Source: Heterodera schachtii
Taxonomy: Eukaryota; Nematoda; Chromadorea; Rhabditida; Heteroderidae
Assembly: GCA_023374025.1 (NCBI GenBank)
Contig: SIJG01000002.1
Coordinates: 1,089,790 to 1,153,789, forward strand
Reading direction: 5' to 3'
Length of the DNA stretch: 64,000 bases
Every line of letters starts with the position of its first letter. The first letter of the stretch is position 1. Below, in pieces: positions 1-10,939 of the stretch. The notes beneath the pieces were generated by a model. That model saw nothing but the letters and a program-made list of their open reading frames with translations, did not search any database and was not told the origin of the DNA. A program made the translations under genes and the position numbers.

Positions 1-295
1 TTTTGGAGCATAACTCTTTTCATAGTTGTCTGAATTGAATAAATTTAAGAGAATTCGATAGCGCTATGTATTCTCTATTAGCATGCAAAAAATCGAAAAA
101 TTTCAAAAAATTTCAGAAAAGTTATGGCCAAAAAACTAGACAAACTGGGCTTTCCGAAAATGTTTGGCCATAACTTTTTTGAAACTTAATGAAATTTTTT
201 GATTTTTTGCAGGCTAATAGAGAATACATAGGGCTATCGAATGCTCTTAAATTTATTCAATTCAGACAACTATGAAAAGAGTTATGCTCCAAAAA
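1..295. repeat. Near-perfect palindromic (foldback) repeat
   Basis: The first about 130 bases, starting TTTTGGAGCATAACTC, reappear in reverse complement at the right end, finishing GAGTTATGCTCCAAAA near 295. The single-stranded form would fold into one long hairpin. No ORF of note lies inside. Related fragments (CTAATAGAG...GCTATCGAA) recur near 710-750, so it looks like a dispersed foldback or MITE-type element. Both ends seem to be inside the window. Confidence 0.8.
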
Positions 296-1654
296 CCAGG
301 CTGGCGCCCAGTTGGCCGGCGCCCAGTCGACCCCCACCGGGCCGGCGGTGCCGATAGGCGCCGCCGGGAAAAATTTCGTAATTTATAATACAATTTATTA
401 ACAAATTTTGTCCAAAAATAACCAATTTTATGCTTTAAGCCAAATTTTAAAAGAAAATAAAGGACTTTAGGGGCTGGCGGTGCCGATAGGCGCCGCCAGC
501 AGGGGAAAAATTGAGAATTTTTACCATATTTTTAGCAGTTTTTCATTAAAAAATTCTTAATTTTGTGGTTTTGGAAAATTTAACAAAAAACCACAAAAAG
601 CCTCAAAATTTCTCAAAAAACCACAAAAAGCCTCATTTTTAAAATTTAGCCTCATTGACCTATCAAAAAACCACAAAATGAGGCTAAAGCCTCAGATATA
701 CCATCCCTGCTAATAGAGGACACTTAGTGCTATCGAACGATACCAAGATTGTTGGATTTGGTTGGCAAAAAAAAAGTTATAGCAAAAACTTGTGCTCATA
801 CGAAAACGGCCCGAACAAAACGGCCTAGTCCGGTTCAGATCACATGAAGCAGTGATCCGATTATGTTGGTCCAAAACTTTTGATCAGTATCGGAAATTTG
901 CTTCGCATGAATTTTTTCAGAATTTTATCTCAACATGAAATTGAATCAGGGCAGTTCTTGGCCTTCATTAACACAATAATTGAATTTTTCTTTTGGCGTA
1001 AATAAGACATTTTCAGACCATTATTTTTTGAGAAATTATTTTTGCACCTTTGATAATAAAAAAAATTCTTTGCCTTTATTGTGCTATTAATGCCTATTTC
1101 GCAAGGTTTTCACTCAGACCCCCAATTTCTTGCGAGGTTATAAAATTCCAGATTTTTTACAAGAATTATTTTAAAAAAAATGTTGTTACCAAATATATTT
1201 ATTTGAACAAGTGAAAGACAACATTTAACAGAGATTCTTCACCATTCAACTTCAAATTTATCACTAAAAGTAATAAAACACATCGCATCGAACAGGATCA
1301 CCAAGTAAGGACACCTTAATTTTAAAAAGAATAGCATTTAAAGAAATGAAAATCCATTTCAAAATTTAGTCAAAAAATAAACGAATAATACTCAATATTC
1401 AAAATTACTTGGACGGTGATGATGCCATGAACCGACAAACGAGTGCGCCCAGCCAAATTGTAAACGACGTCTTCCACTCTATATTAATAAATATTATTAA
1501 AATCACTCTCAACACTTTACTTTTCGTGTCCGCGCCCAGAAAAACGGTCGTACATAGGAATCTCGGGGACTGCGAGCCGAACAGGCATAAGGTACGCACG
1601 GCTACGGATGATGCCGTGCATCTAAATCCAATTGATCTACAGAAATAAAGCATT
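296..1654. other. AT-rich gene-free stretch with small GC-rich repeats
   Basis: No convincing gene. A GC-rich motif GGTGCCGATAGGCGCCGCC occurs at about 347-365 and 479-497, and a reverse-complement relative sits near 55336-55362, so it is a small dispersed repeat. At 590-700 there are short direct repeats of the type AAAAAACCACAAAAAGCCTC. Overlapping ORFs at 1405-1704 on both strands have no splice or family support. Confidence 0.5.
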
Positions 1655-1807
1655 TTATACCATTTGAATTTCCTTCCCCTTGGCAGTCTCAATTGCCTCA
1701 GCAAATTGTTGAATAGTGAGACCGATGGGACCCCCTTGATTCACTTTCAGGGCAGGTTCAGGCGTCGAACTGCCATCGGAACCACTGCTTTCACTGGGTG
1801 ACGACAT
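1655..1807 (-). CDS. Possible 50-residue small protein
   Basis: A single-exon minus-strand ORF of 50 codons starts MSSPSESSGSDGSSTPEP and ends GKEIQMV before TAA. The N-terminal third is rich in Ser and Pro. The second half (LTIQQFAEAIETAKGK) would form an amphipathic helix. I do not recognise the family. It lies about 400 bases downstream of UPF2 on the same strand, and a three-copy minisatellite abuts its start codon. It could be a small gene or one exon of a larger gene leaving the window. A following AG would leave an intron of only 24 bases, so splicing there is unlikely. Confidence 0.3.
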   Translation of the reverse strand: MSSPSESSGSDGSSTPEPALKVNQGGPIGLTIQQFAEAIETAKGKEIQMV

Positions 1808-1881
1808 AGAAAAGTGCGAAGGAAAGACGAAGAAGAAAAGTGCGAAGGAAAGACGAAGAAGAAAAGTGCGAAGGAAAGACG
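1808..1881. repeat. 26-base minisatellite, three copies
   Basis: About three tandem copies of a unit built on GAAAAGTGCGAAGGAAAGAC, followed by a degenerate fourth at about 1890-1920 (AAAATGCGAATAAAAGACGA). It lies directly upstream of the small minus-strand ORF at 1807. Confidence 0.85.
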
Positions 1882-2206
1882 ACTTGAAAAAAAAAAATGC
1901 GAATAAAAGACGACTTGAAATTTTCTAAATTATTGTAAAAAAATAACGAGCATTCAAAGAAAGGTCTTTGCGACGTATTCACCCTTAAATTTGTGCTCAA
2001 AGACAACAAAATTAACATTAAATTGCAAATAAACTTTAGGCATATTTTTAGAAAGGTATGGCTTTTTCAAAAAGGTTTTCAAAAAAGTAAGGTTAGTCAA
2101 AGCAATAAATATCGATAGATTTCGATCAAAAAACAAAACAAAATGCAATACAAATATAAATATCTCTCTGTACAGAGCGACTTCTCATTGCCATTTTCCA
2201 CTCCAT

Positions 2207-5200
2207 TTAATCGGGCATTTTCTGCTGCTGATGAAACCCACCACCGCCGGTGGGCGACTGCTGCTGATACGTGAACAGTTTCTGTTGAATTTGCCGACGA
2301 CGTTCCGCTTCTTCGTCCGCGCTGATGCGCTCATTCATGGCCAAAGTGACCTGGAAATGAATTGATGAAAAATAATAGCTTATAAAATGCTTCATGTTAA
2401 GCTTTCTTTGGTACCAAAATTGTTCGATTTGGTCAACTGAGAAAAAATTCCTGGCTTATTAAACCTCATTGGCACGGAAACACGTACGCACTGAACTGAG
2501 ACTAACTCGGCATTTCGTGGTTTCACACATATGGCACACACAAAGAAAAAAAGAAAAAATATCCCTACTCACTTTTTTCATTTCCATTCGGTCACGTTCG
2601 CGCGCCTCTTGGGCCAGCCGCCATTTCTCGTCCATATTGGCCACCTCTTCCGCAATGTGCACAGCCTGTAAACCAATTTGTTTGATTAGAAAATGAATGT
2701 CCCATGATTCAAATGTAACAACACCAAAACAATTTGCACACCTTTAACTGCACTCCGCCCGCCTTGGCCATTGCGCCGCCACTGCCGCCCCCTTTCGCAG
2801 CGGAGGCGCGGAGCATCAGTGCCATCCGTGGAGTCTGATAAATTGGCATTTTCATATTTATTTTTTATTGCCGATGCAACACACACAAATGTACCTCCTG
2901 ATGGTGCTGTTGTTGACGAAGGACAGACGAAACGCCATGGGAAGGAGTCAAAACACCCGCAGGAGAAGCGGGCCGATTAATTGCCGTCGTTGTCGTAGGC
3001 TCAGAGGGATCGGCTAAATTATTTGATACATAATCGTTAGTAGAAGCTTTGTAAAGATAAAACATGTAAAAAAATTATGTATATTTACCAAATTTGAGTT
3101 TTCGCTCAAATTTTTGTCGGACAAGCGGCGGAACGGCCAAATCACTCATCGGTCCGTGCAGCGTGGGGGGTGCAGACTGAAAAATGTTAAATTTAATAAT
3201 CAAAAAAGCACGCTCTTTTTAAAGACCTGTAATGACTCGACCATTAATCGGTCAAAGTCCCGCATAAAGTCTTCGTCCTCCGGCTGCACTTGCTGCTGTT
3301 GAGTGCGCACACGGATGTGCTGTGCTTCGTCATCGTCGTCCTCCGCTGTGATCATTCCCACTTCCGAGACGTCCTCATCCTCCTCCTCGTCCTCGTCACT
3401 AAACATAGAACGAATTGCAGGATAAAATATGTTTTTTCTCAGCAAACAATAATAAAAAGGCAAAATTTTCGTAACAACTTTAAAACAGAAAAAAACTACC
3501 CAAAAAACCGAAACCAAACTTCAAATGTCAGTGACTTTTCTGATTAGAACCCCTGGGATAGTGAGGCCCCATATAATTCAAAAAATTTTTGTTCGGGATT
3601 TTATCCCCATTTAATGCTTCATGACCCTTGAAATAATTGCTTACACAATATCATAATTAGTAATAATGCACACCTTTCCTCGTCTTCCTCCTCCTCTTCA
3701 TCATCGTCCTCTGACAATGACTCCATGTTTTCTTCCTCCTCATCCTCGTCCTCCTCGTCGTCTTCCTCCTCCATTATTTTTTCCAGCCTCCGCTGTTCGT
3801 CGCTCTCATCCGCGCCGCCTTTGGCACCGGCTGCCGCCCGTCTCGCGGCCGCTGAACGCATGTTGGCCAACAATTCGTCGACCTGCGGAGAGTATTCGTT
3901 GACATCAATCAAAAAACCCAAATTGGCTAATCAACGCCGCACTTTGGCCTTGTAGAACTGCTCCACCTCGGCCACCCTTTCGTGGGCCTCGGCCAGCCCC
4001 TTGGGGAAATGTTCGCCTTTGCGCCATGTGTTCAACACGTCGTCCACCAAATTTTCCACATCTTCCGGAAATTCGTCGAGCACTTCAATATGTTCGGACC
4101 AGGCCTCGCGCGTTTCGTAGTCTGCAATTACGAAAATTATATTTTTGGTGTTAATTGGGAATAAATTTTTGACAAACAGAATCTGAAGAAGAAGCAAAGA
4201 AAGTGGTCCATCCGCCGTTTGCTTTTGCCGCTGACGAAGAACTCGCAAACACTGTCCACGAGAGTGATCGCGAGCCGAATGCGCTGGAGACGAAACACCA
4301 AATGGTCAGGACCGTCAACGGGACATGGCGCAATGGCAAAAGTGATCAGTTGGTAAAGAGCCTGGAATATCGGATGCATAATGATGACTGGGCTGACAAA
4401 TAAGCAAATGATCATCGACCTTAAAAAGGGTGGCCGTGTTGCACACGTTGTAGTTGAACAGTTGGCCAAAGTAGGCCACCGAGCAAATGGTTCGCTGCTG
4501 AAGACGCGTCATGTTCAACTCCATGGACAGACGAATAAACTCGAGCACCTGAACAGGTAGAGCAACCAATAAAATGTTTTTTTTTCAATTATGTTACATC
4601 TTCAAATCAAAAGTCATAGAACGATTTCTGTCTTGGTGATTTAGCAGTAAACAGGAACAAAAGAAACGATAGAACCAAAAACAAATTGGAGAAAATTCCC
4701 AAAATTACCAACTTCGTCCAACACGCGCACTCCAACCCAATCGTGGTGATCAGACAATGCGCTGACCAGCGAAGCGAGCCGTGGCAATTCGTCAAATTGT
4801 ACCCGTTGTGCGTTGGACAGGAGGCGAATGGCAAATTCTGATGTCGGTAGAATTGTTTCCAAATTCTATTTTCAAAAATATAAATTAAATTATACACCTG
4901 CAAAGCCGGGATCGGACCAATTCATGCGACGAAAAGTGTTGACCCGGAATTCGGTGGCCAATTGTTGGCGCACAAATTCGTACTCAGGCGGCAGATGTGC
5001 ACGTACTGCCCGAGCACCGGATGCCTGCTCGTCGGGCGGGATCACCGCGTAATAGGCATTTTCCAACAAAATCTTGCAAAGGGAATAACAATTAATTAAT
5101 TGCATATAATTATGAGCAATCTCGAGAATTTCCAGTCTCAACCATCACTTTAGAGTAAGTAATATTATTTGCCCGACATTTCCGCTAATTCTCACCCACT

Positions 5201-8200
5201 TTTTGCCGCGCATCCTCAATGTTTGATGATTTGTCACGCATCACTTGCATGATCACGCTCATCTTTGCGTGTGCGTCCGGCGACCGGTGGAGAAAAGGGC
5301 CACAATGTTCGACGAACACACTCAACATGTCGACCTGCACAAATGGAGGGAATTGAAACAATACAATAGTGGTAGAAAATTCTAATTTTAATCAAAAATA
5401 AATGGAATCGCCGATTTTGCGATGGGTCTTAATAAAGCAATCGCCGATTTTGCGATGGGTCTTAATAAAGCAACATTTTCGTGTTATCGGACTGTACCTT
5501 AGGTCCACGCATGGACACCAACAGCTGACGCAGGCAGGTCAACGCCTCCGCTTTTGGTAAAATGCAAAATTTACACTAAAACATTAATTTAATAGTATTT
5601 GAATTTCTTTAGAGCCAATGGTTGCTATAAAAACGAAAGCTGACCAGTTCGGCAAGAAAAGTGCACAAGTGCAGCTTGGCGTCCAGTCTTGTCAATGCCG
5701 TCAATACTTCGGCCACCTTTTTGCCGGGCACCCGCGGCCCATCGGTGGGTTTATGGCCACTGACAATGCGAAAGCGGAGCAAAAGCTCATGAAGGACCTG
5801 AAAAGCAATTACATCCAACATATGATGGTATTATATGACAGAATGGATTAAAGTGAATTATCTCACTAATACTTTCCAAAATCGACGGAAAATTGATATT
5901 TCCTTGGTTTTTAGGAAATAAAAATGTCTATAGGCTTATATAAATAAATCGTTTTTAAAATAATAATGCGTCGATACCTGCATTGTCAGGTCAGGATAAG
6001 CGGGCCGCACAGTTGCCAAAAAGCGAGCGTAGAAAGGCAGCAAATCCAACCGGTCGACGGGAGCCTAAAATGACTGGTAAAAGATCAGACGATTTTTTAT
6101 TGATTTTTATTGGTATTTTAAAGAATTGCCATATAAAGCGAGCATTATTGACCATTTTTAAATAAATTTGAACAATTAATTACCTGCAAAAAATGTTGGA
6201 CCAGCCGTTTCCGATGGGTTTTACTACGTGCGTAGTTGCGCAAAAAGTCAAGCGCACCCGCATCGATCAGGTCTCGGTTGATGCAGTTGGGCAACCGCTC
6301 GAGCAGTTCATGCATGCTTGACGAACCGGAAGAGAGCATCGACGACGGCGATGCACTGTGACTTTGTCGAATAGCTTAAAATGCGGGGGCAGGTTGTCAA
6401 CGCGTCAGTGTTCCGCTACCTTCATGCTGATATTGGTCCATCGCCGTTTCTTGTTGACTTGAAAACGAAGTTTCAGCAGTGACGAGTTCCTCGTCCTGCT
6501 GTTGTTGTTCCGTCCCAACTCCGCTGCCATCCCCACTCTCTTCCTGCTGCTGTTCCAAACAACTCAAATCGACAGTGTCAATGGATTCGTTGATGTGTTG
6601 CCGCACCTCCGCTGCCGTCTGTTGCTGGCGTTGTGGAGTCGTAGCGGAAGCACTACTCGGCTCGCCGGTGCTGTCCGCCGCTGCCGCTGGCACAAACGGT
6701 GCCACATCCACCAACGAGTCGTAGAACAGCTGGGAGTGCCTGTCAGGCCACAACGAGGCACGGCCCTCGCTCAGCTCGGTGCCCAACTGTCGCGCAGCGG
6801 CTTCCTCCCGCTCATCGTCACTGGGCTCTGCCGGCATTTCGGGCGGTGCGCGACCCACACATTCGCCAATGTCCACCGCACCGGTAGACAGTCGCTCGAA
6901 CAGCGCCTTCAGCGTGTCAAAGCGTTGCCGATCGTCAGCAGAAGCGTCGCCTGGAATTTGTATGAAGCAGGAAGTTTAGTTTTCCATACCCTTGTGACTC
7001 CTCGATTTAGGATTTAGCCGACAAAAAATTATACGCCATTTTTTTCGAATTTTCATGATTTTGAGTGAAAGGATGAAAATTTGATGCCATAGATTAGAAA
7101 AAGCATTCCCATAAAAGCATTAACTGTTTTACTCGTAGATCCACTAAAACCACACACCTCGAGTCCGTTCCTGCCGTTTGATGTGTTTGCGCAATTTGTT
7201 CATCGCCTGCCGTGTGGTGGTCGTGTGCTCCACCAACCCGTCCCAATAGTCAGTGATTAGTTTACCCACAACATTACGCTTTTCATCAGTGAACACCTCG
7301 AAAAGCAACAATTTTGCGGGTTTTTAAAAATATTCAATTAAAAATACTGATGAAAGCAGATCAGTCGATGCCATCATTGACGGTTGCTGTTGGGAGATGT
7401 TCAACGGCACAATGCCAGCAATTGGGAAGAGGGCGACACGACAGAACGGAAGCAACACACTGACATTGACATGGTCCTCAAATTTGATTTTTTTCAGAAA
7501 AAAAAAACAATTTTCAATTGCCTGTTTGTCGGTTTGAACCAAATAGGACAGGACGGCACCGAGCAGTTGCATACCATCCTTCTCAAACAGTCCGTTCAAT
7601 AAAAGCTCAGTGAAAAGTCTGAAAAAATTTCATTGTATGGATTTGAAAGAGATATAAGCCTATCGAACGAACCTTAAATCCACTCGTAACTTTGACGGGT
7701 TCTCAATGCGATCAGTTTTCTTTGTGGGCATTTGTTTACGAAATTGGAGCACCAATTGGGACGGAAATTCGCGGTACAGTGACGCCAATTTGGCACAAAA
7801 AGCGACAACCGACTAAACATTTGACATTGTTATCGTAAAAAGATAGCACAGCAGTATTCGAGGCGAGAAATGACCAATAACGAAGTTAAAGACAAATTTT
7901 GTCATTACCATGAATTATTTACTCAATTTACCTCCAAATCGGACGTTTTCAGTTTTGCTTCACAAATATTTGTCGCAATTTCGTCCAAATATTTGGACAG
8001 ATTTAACTTGTCCAACTCGGGCAGCAACTGATGAGCCGACTGGGCGCTGATGCTCTTCAGTTTCTTTGTGAACGCCGTCACCTGACAGTGGTGAGGAAAT
8101 GCAATCATACAAATCTATGAATTAAAAGAATGTATTAACCTTCTTTAAGGAGGAATCCATGGAACGCAAACGGCTCTCATCATACGGCTTGGCATTTCTA

Positions 8201-8365
8201 AGCAACTAAAACATGGCATGAAACGATCTAACAGGCGTAAAAATGTATTACAATAACAACGTAATAAATCAAAAACAATGGACAGCCAGAACCGACCTGA
8301 ATATTTCGTTCACGATTCTCCGCCTGTTTTTTCATTTCCGAAAGCCATTGCTCAGGTGAAGACAT
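2207..8365 (-). CDS. UPF2: UPF2 / SMG-3, regulator of nonsense transcripts 2
   Basis: Core factor of nonsense-mediated mRNA decay. It bridges UPF1 to UPF3 and the exon-junction complex through MIF4G domains. I can join 25 exons in frame from ATG 8365 to TAA 2207, giving 1229 residues; human UPF2 has 1272. First-domain exons are 7158-8365. A long Q/S/E-rich linker is exon 6420-6950. The second and third MIF4G regions are 4121-6374, recognisable by LPNCINRDLIDAGALDF, LLENAYYAV and SVAYFGQLFNYN. A Glu/Asp-rich stretch (3674-3882) is followed by the signature EDEDFMRDFDRLMVESLQ in 3227-3398. The C-terminal UPF1-binding helices are 2207-2834, ending VTLAMNERISADEEAERRR. Most introns are short. The intron at 7477-7521 starts with GC. 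TTAG occurs 3 bases before the ATG, and L32 ends only 216 bases upstream on the same strand, so spliced-leader processing is likely. Confidence 0.96.
5406..5471. repeat. 33-base exact tandem duplication in a UPF2 intron
   Basis: Two adjacent identical copies of a 33-base unit (AATCGCCGATTTTGCGATGG...), inside the intron between exons 5200-5334 and 5498-5550. It is intronic and changes no codon. Confidence 0.9.
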
Positions 8366-8581
8366 CGTCTAACATATTCAGAAAATCAGATATTTTCTTA
8401 CAACCTAAGGCTAACAAAGAAACAAAACGGACGCAAAACCCAATTTAGTTTCAAACAAATGAATACACAAAGCGTAAGCACATTTCTTTTTGCACCTTCA
8501 ACAAATAAAATAACAAAACAATTCAATTGAAACTTTCCAAAAATTTCAACATTTCTTTTTGTTCCGTCTGTTGGTCGCCGT

Positions 8582-9199
8582 CTATTCATTTTCCTCGGTG
8601 CGCAGTCGGGCATTTCCGTTGGTGAGCACAATGCGCAACTGTTGGGCACGCTCCACAATTTGCTTACGCTTTTTGCTGGACACCGCGTGGCCAATCTCAC
8701 CACAATAGCGTTTGTTCTGCATCAACAACACGTCCAGGTCCTATAATTGTGGGACGGAAGAGAAATATGCAGAAAAGTATTTTTAAAACAATTATGTTTT
8801 GTACAAACAAATGATCAAGTTTATTTGGGACAATCAAATGTCCATTTTCGTAGACTATAATTTTATTTTTCTTGGAAATATTCAAGTAAATAATATGTTG
8901 AAACAAATTACAATAATTCAACGGAAATCCTTGAAATGCAGAAAAATACAAACCTTGACATTGTGCACCAACACTTTCCTCAATCCGTTGGGCAACATGT
9001 GCCGGGTCTGTCGAGCATTACCGTAGCCAATCTTCGGCATCCGTCGTTGGCCCTTGAAGCGGCGTCGAACACGGTTGTCAATGCCCTTCGGTTTACGCCA
9101 GTTGGGTTTGACGCGGAGGTACCGGTCCGACTCGTGACGAGTGAAACGGTTCGTCCGCTTCTTCACAATTTTCACCTTTCGTCCATTCACTGACACCAT
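8582..9199 (-). CDS. rpl-32: 60S ribosomal protein L32 (eL32)
   Basis: A structural protein of the large ribosomal subunit. Two exons, 8954-9199 and 8582-8740, give 134 residues, the usual size for eL32. It starts [20 protein letters not shown] and is very basic. The internal block [20 protein letters not shown] and the end [12 protein letters not shown] are typical. The intron is 213 bases with GT-AG ends and phase 0. The start is the first ATG and fits the family. It shares a very short divergent upstream region with VPS28, and UPF2 follows 216 bases downstream on the same strand. A constitutive promoter would fit both neighbours. Confidence 0.97.
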
Positions 9200-9275
9200 T
9201 TTCCTAATTTATTTGCTGATTTAATATAAAATGATGCTTTTAGGGCTGAATTCGGCCTGTTAAACAAATTTAATA
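9200..9275. promoter_or_regulatory. 76-base divergent promoter region, rpl-32 / vps-28
   Basis: Only 76 bases separate the start codons of rpl-32 (minus) and vps-28 (plus). Both 5' untranslated regions and any shared promoter must fit here or overlap the genes, unless trans-splicing trims the leaders. I see no clear TATA box; the run TTAATATAAAATGA near 9220 is the only weak candidate. Confidence 0.5.
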
Positions 9276-10728
9276 ATGAGTAGTACAATCGGTGAGCATT
9301 TGAGAAAAGAGGAAAAAAGAAAAGTGAAACAAATTATTTAAACGAACGCAAATAAAATTATTATTATTATGTTTGGCTTTGTGTTGTCTTAATTTTGAAA
9401 ATAAAAATATGATGCTTCGTGTTTTTTTTAACCTTCACGATTTATGCTTCCGCTTTAAATTTAGGCTTTTATCTATTGATTGGATGAATTGTTAATTTAG
9501 GTAGTTTACCTATTAATTTTTTCACATTTTTGTCATGGCTTCAATTGACTTGTCACAAGAAGTTAGTTCAATTTTCACTTATTAATAGATATAAACGAAC
9601 ACGAATTTTGCCATTTTCGCACAGGTTCGCCTTTATGACAACAATGCGGAGCGCGATCGAATTGACAACATGGCTGAGTTGTACGCGATGGTCAACGCGT
9701 TGGAGTGCCTGGAAAAAGTGTTCAGCCGCGATTATATCCACGCCAAGGAGTACACGGCGGAATGCTCAAAACTGCTTGTCCAAATCAAGGTTGTATGATC
9801 GACGTCGAAAACATTTTGTTGTATCTTAACACATTTTTAATTTTAAGTCATTTTTAGAATGTCGTTTTAATTAAATTAAGGGGTGGCACTTTTGAGTTTT
9901 TGACAAAACATTGTTTTAAAGATTGTTTCAAAACTATAGTACCAGGTGTCATTGGAGTTCATTATGCCAATTAACTATGTGATTTTTGAAAGATATGAAA
10001 ATTTTGTTAAATAACATGCAAAATGCTCATTTTTATGTTTTTCTTCATAATTAGTACCCTCACACAAAAAAAGTTAAGGTGGCTTTGCGATTGGTTCCCG
10101 GCATGACAATTGACGAGTTTTTCCGCACATATTACATTCAATGTCCGGCCGCGTTGGAGCGTATTCGTGAGGTTTTTTTTTGAATAAAAAAAGCAAATTT
10201 AAGTTTGAATCCATAAATCTGTGCACATTTCAATGTTAGGACCGGCCCATTACGGTGCGCGACGACAAAGGAAATGCTCTCAAATGCATTGCGGACATTG
10301 TGGAGCTGTTCATCACATTCCTGGATCAACTGAAGTTGAACATTCGCGCGGTGGACGAACTGTTCCCCAATCTGAACGACCTTTACGCCTCCATCAACGC
10401 AATGGTAGGATGGTTTTTTTCTTATTTTTATTCCACGTTTTCAGAGTACTTTGCCGGACGATTTCGACGCCAAACTCAGGGTGAAATCGTGGTAAATTTG
10501 GTGACGTTTTACCATCTGACCATGACAACTTTTTCAGGCATGACAAGCTGCAAGGAATGGCTGCTCATGAGGAAATTACAGACGAAGTTGCGCGACAGGT
10601 AATTTTGGAAGGCAACCAAAACAGTTACGATGATTCCCTGACTTATTGTTAGTCCGCTACCATTTAAGATGATTTTTGAACTTGAAACTGCTTACAACGC
10701 ATTCCAACGGTTTTTGCGGAGCGGTTGA
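9276..10728 (+). CDS. vps-28: VPS28, ESCRT-I subunit
   Basis: A subunit of the ESCRT-I complex, which sorts ubiquitinated cargo into multivesicular endosomes. Exons 9276-9323, 9625-9789, about 10079-10171, 10240-10404, 10445-10491, 10538-10598 and 10669-10728 join in frame to about 212 residues; human VPS28 has 221. Diagnostic blocks are NMAELYAMVNALECLEKVFS, CPAALERIREDRPITVRDDK, NIRAVDELFPNL and the C-terminal MIFELETAYNAFQRFL. The last block belongs to the four-helix domain that contacts ESCRT-II. The first exon (MSSTIGEHLRKEEKRK) is chosen because its GT donor gives the right phase; it is the least certain part. The third exon could start at 10055 instead, adding 8 residues. Confidence 0.94.
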
Positions 10729-10939
10729 AACGGTCTAAGCCTACAATTGGTGATATTTGACATCCAAATTTATTCTGTAATTACGAATCCATGTCTGTTT
10801 TTATAAATAATAAACTTAATCCTACCACACTGGAAATGGAATGATAAAATCTTTATCCGACAACAAAACTAACTCAAAATAAAAAAAGTATATTTGAATA
10901 AGTGTAGTAAAGCGTCATCAGATAATCGCATACTCGGCA

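Noticed and set aside
6502..7017. 171-codon plus-strand ORF
   Set aside because: It lies antisense to the Q/S/E-rich UPF2 exon 6420-6950. Codon use mirrors that exon and there is no family similarity.
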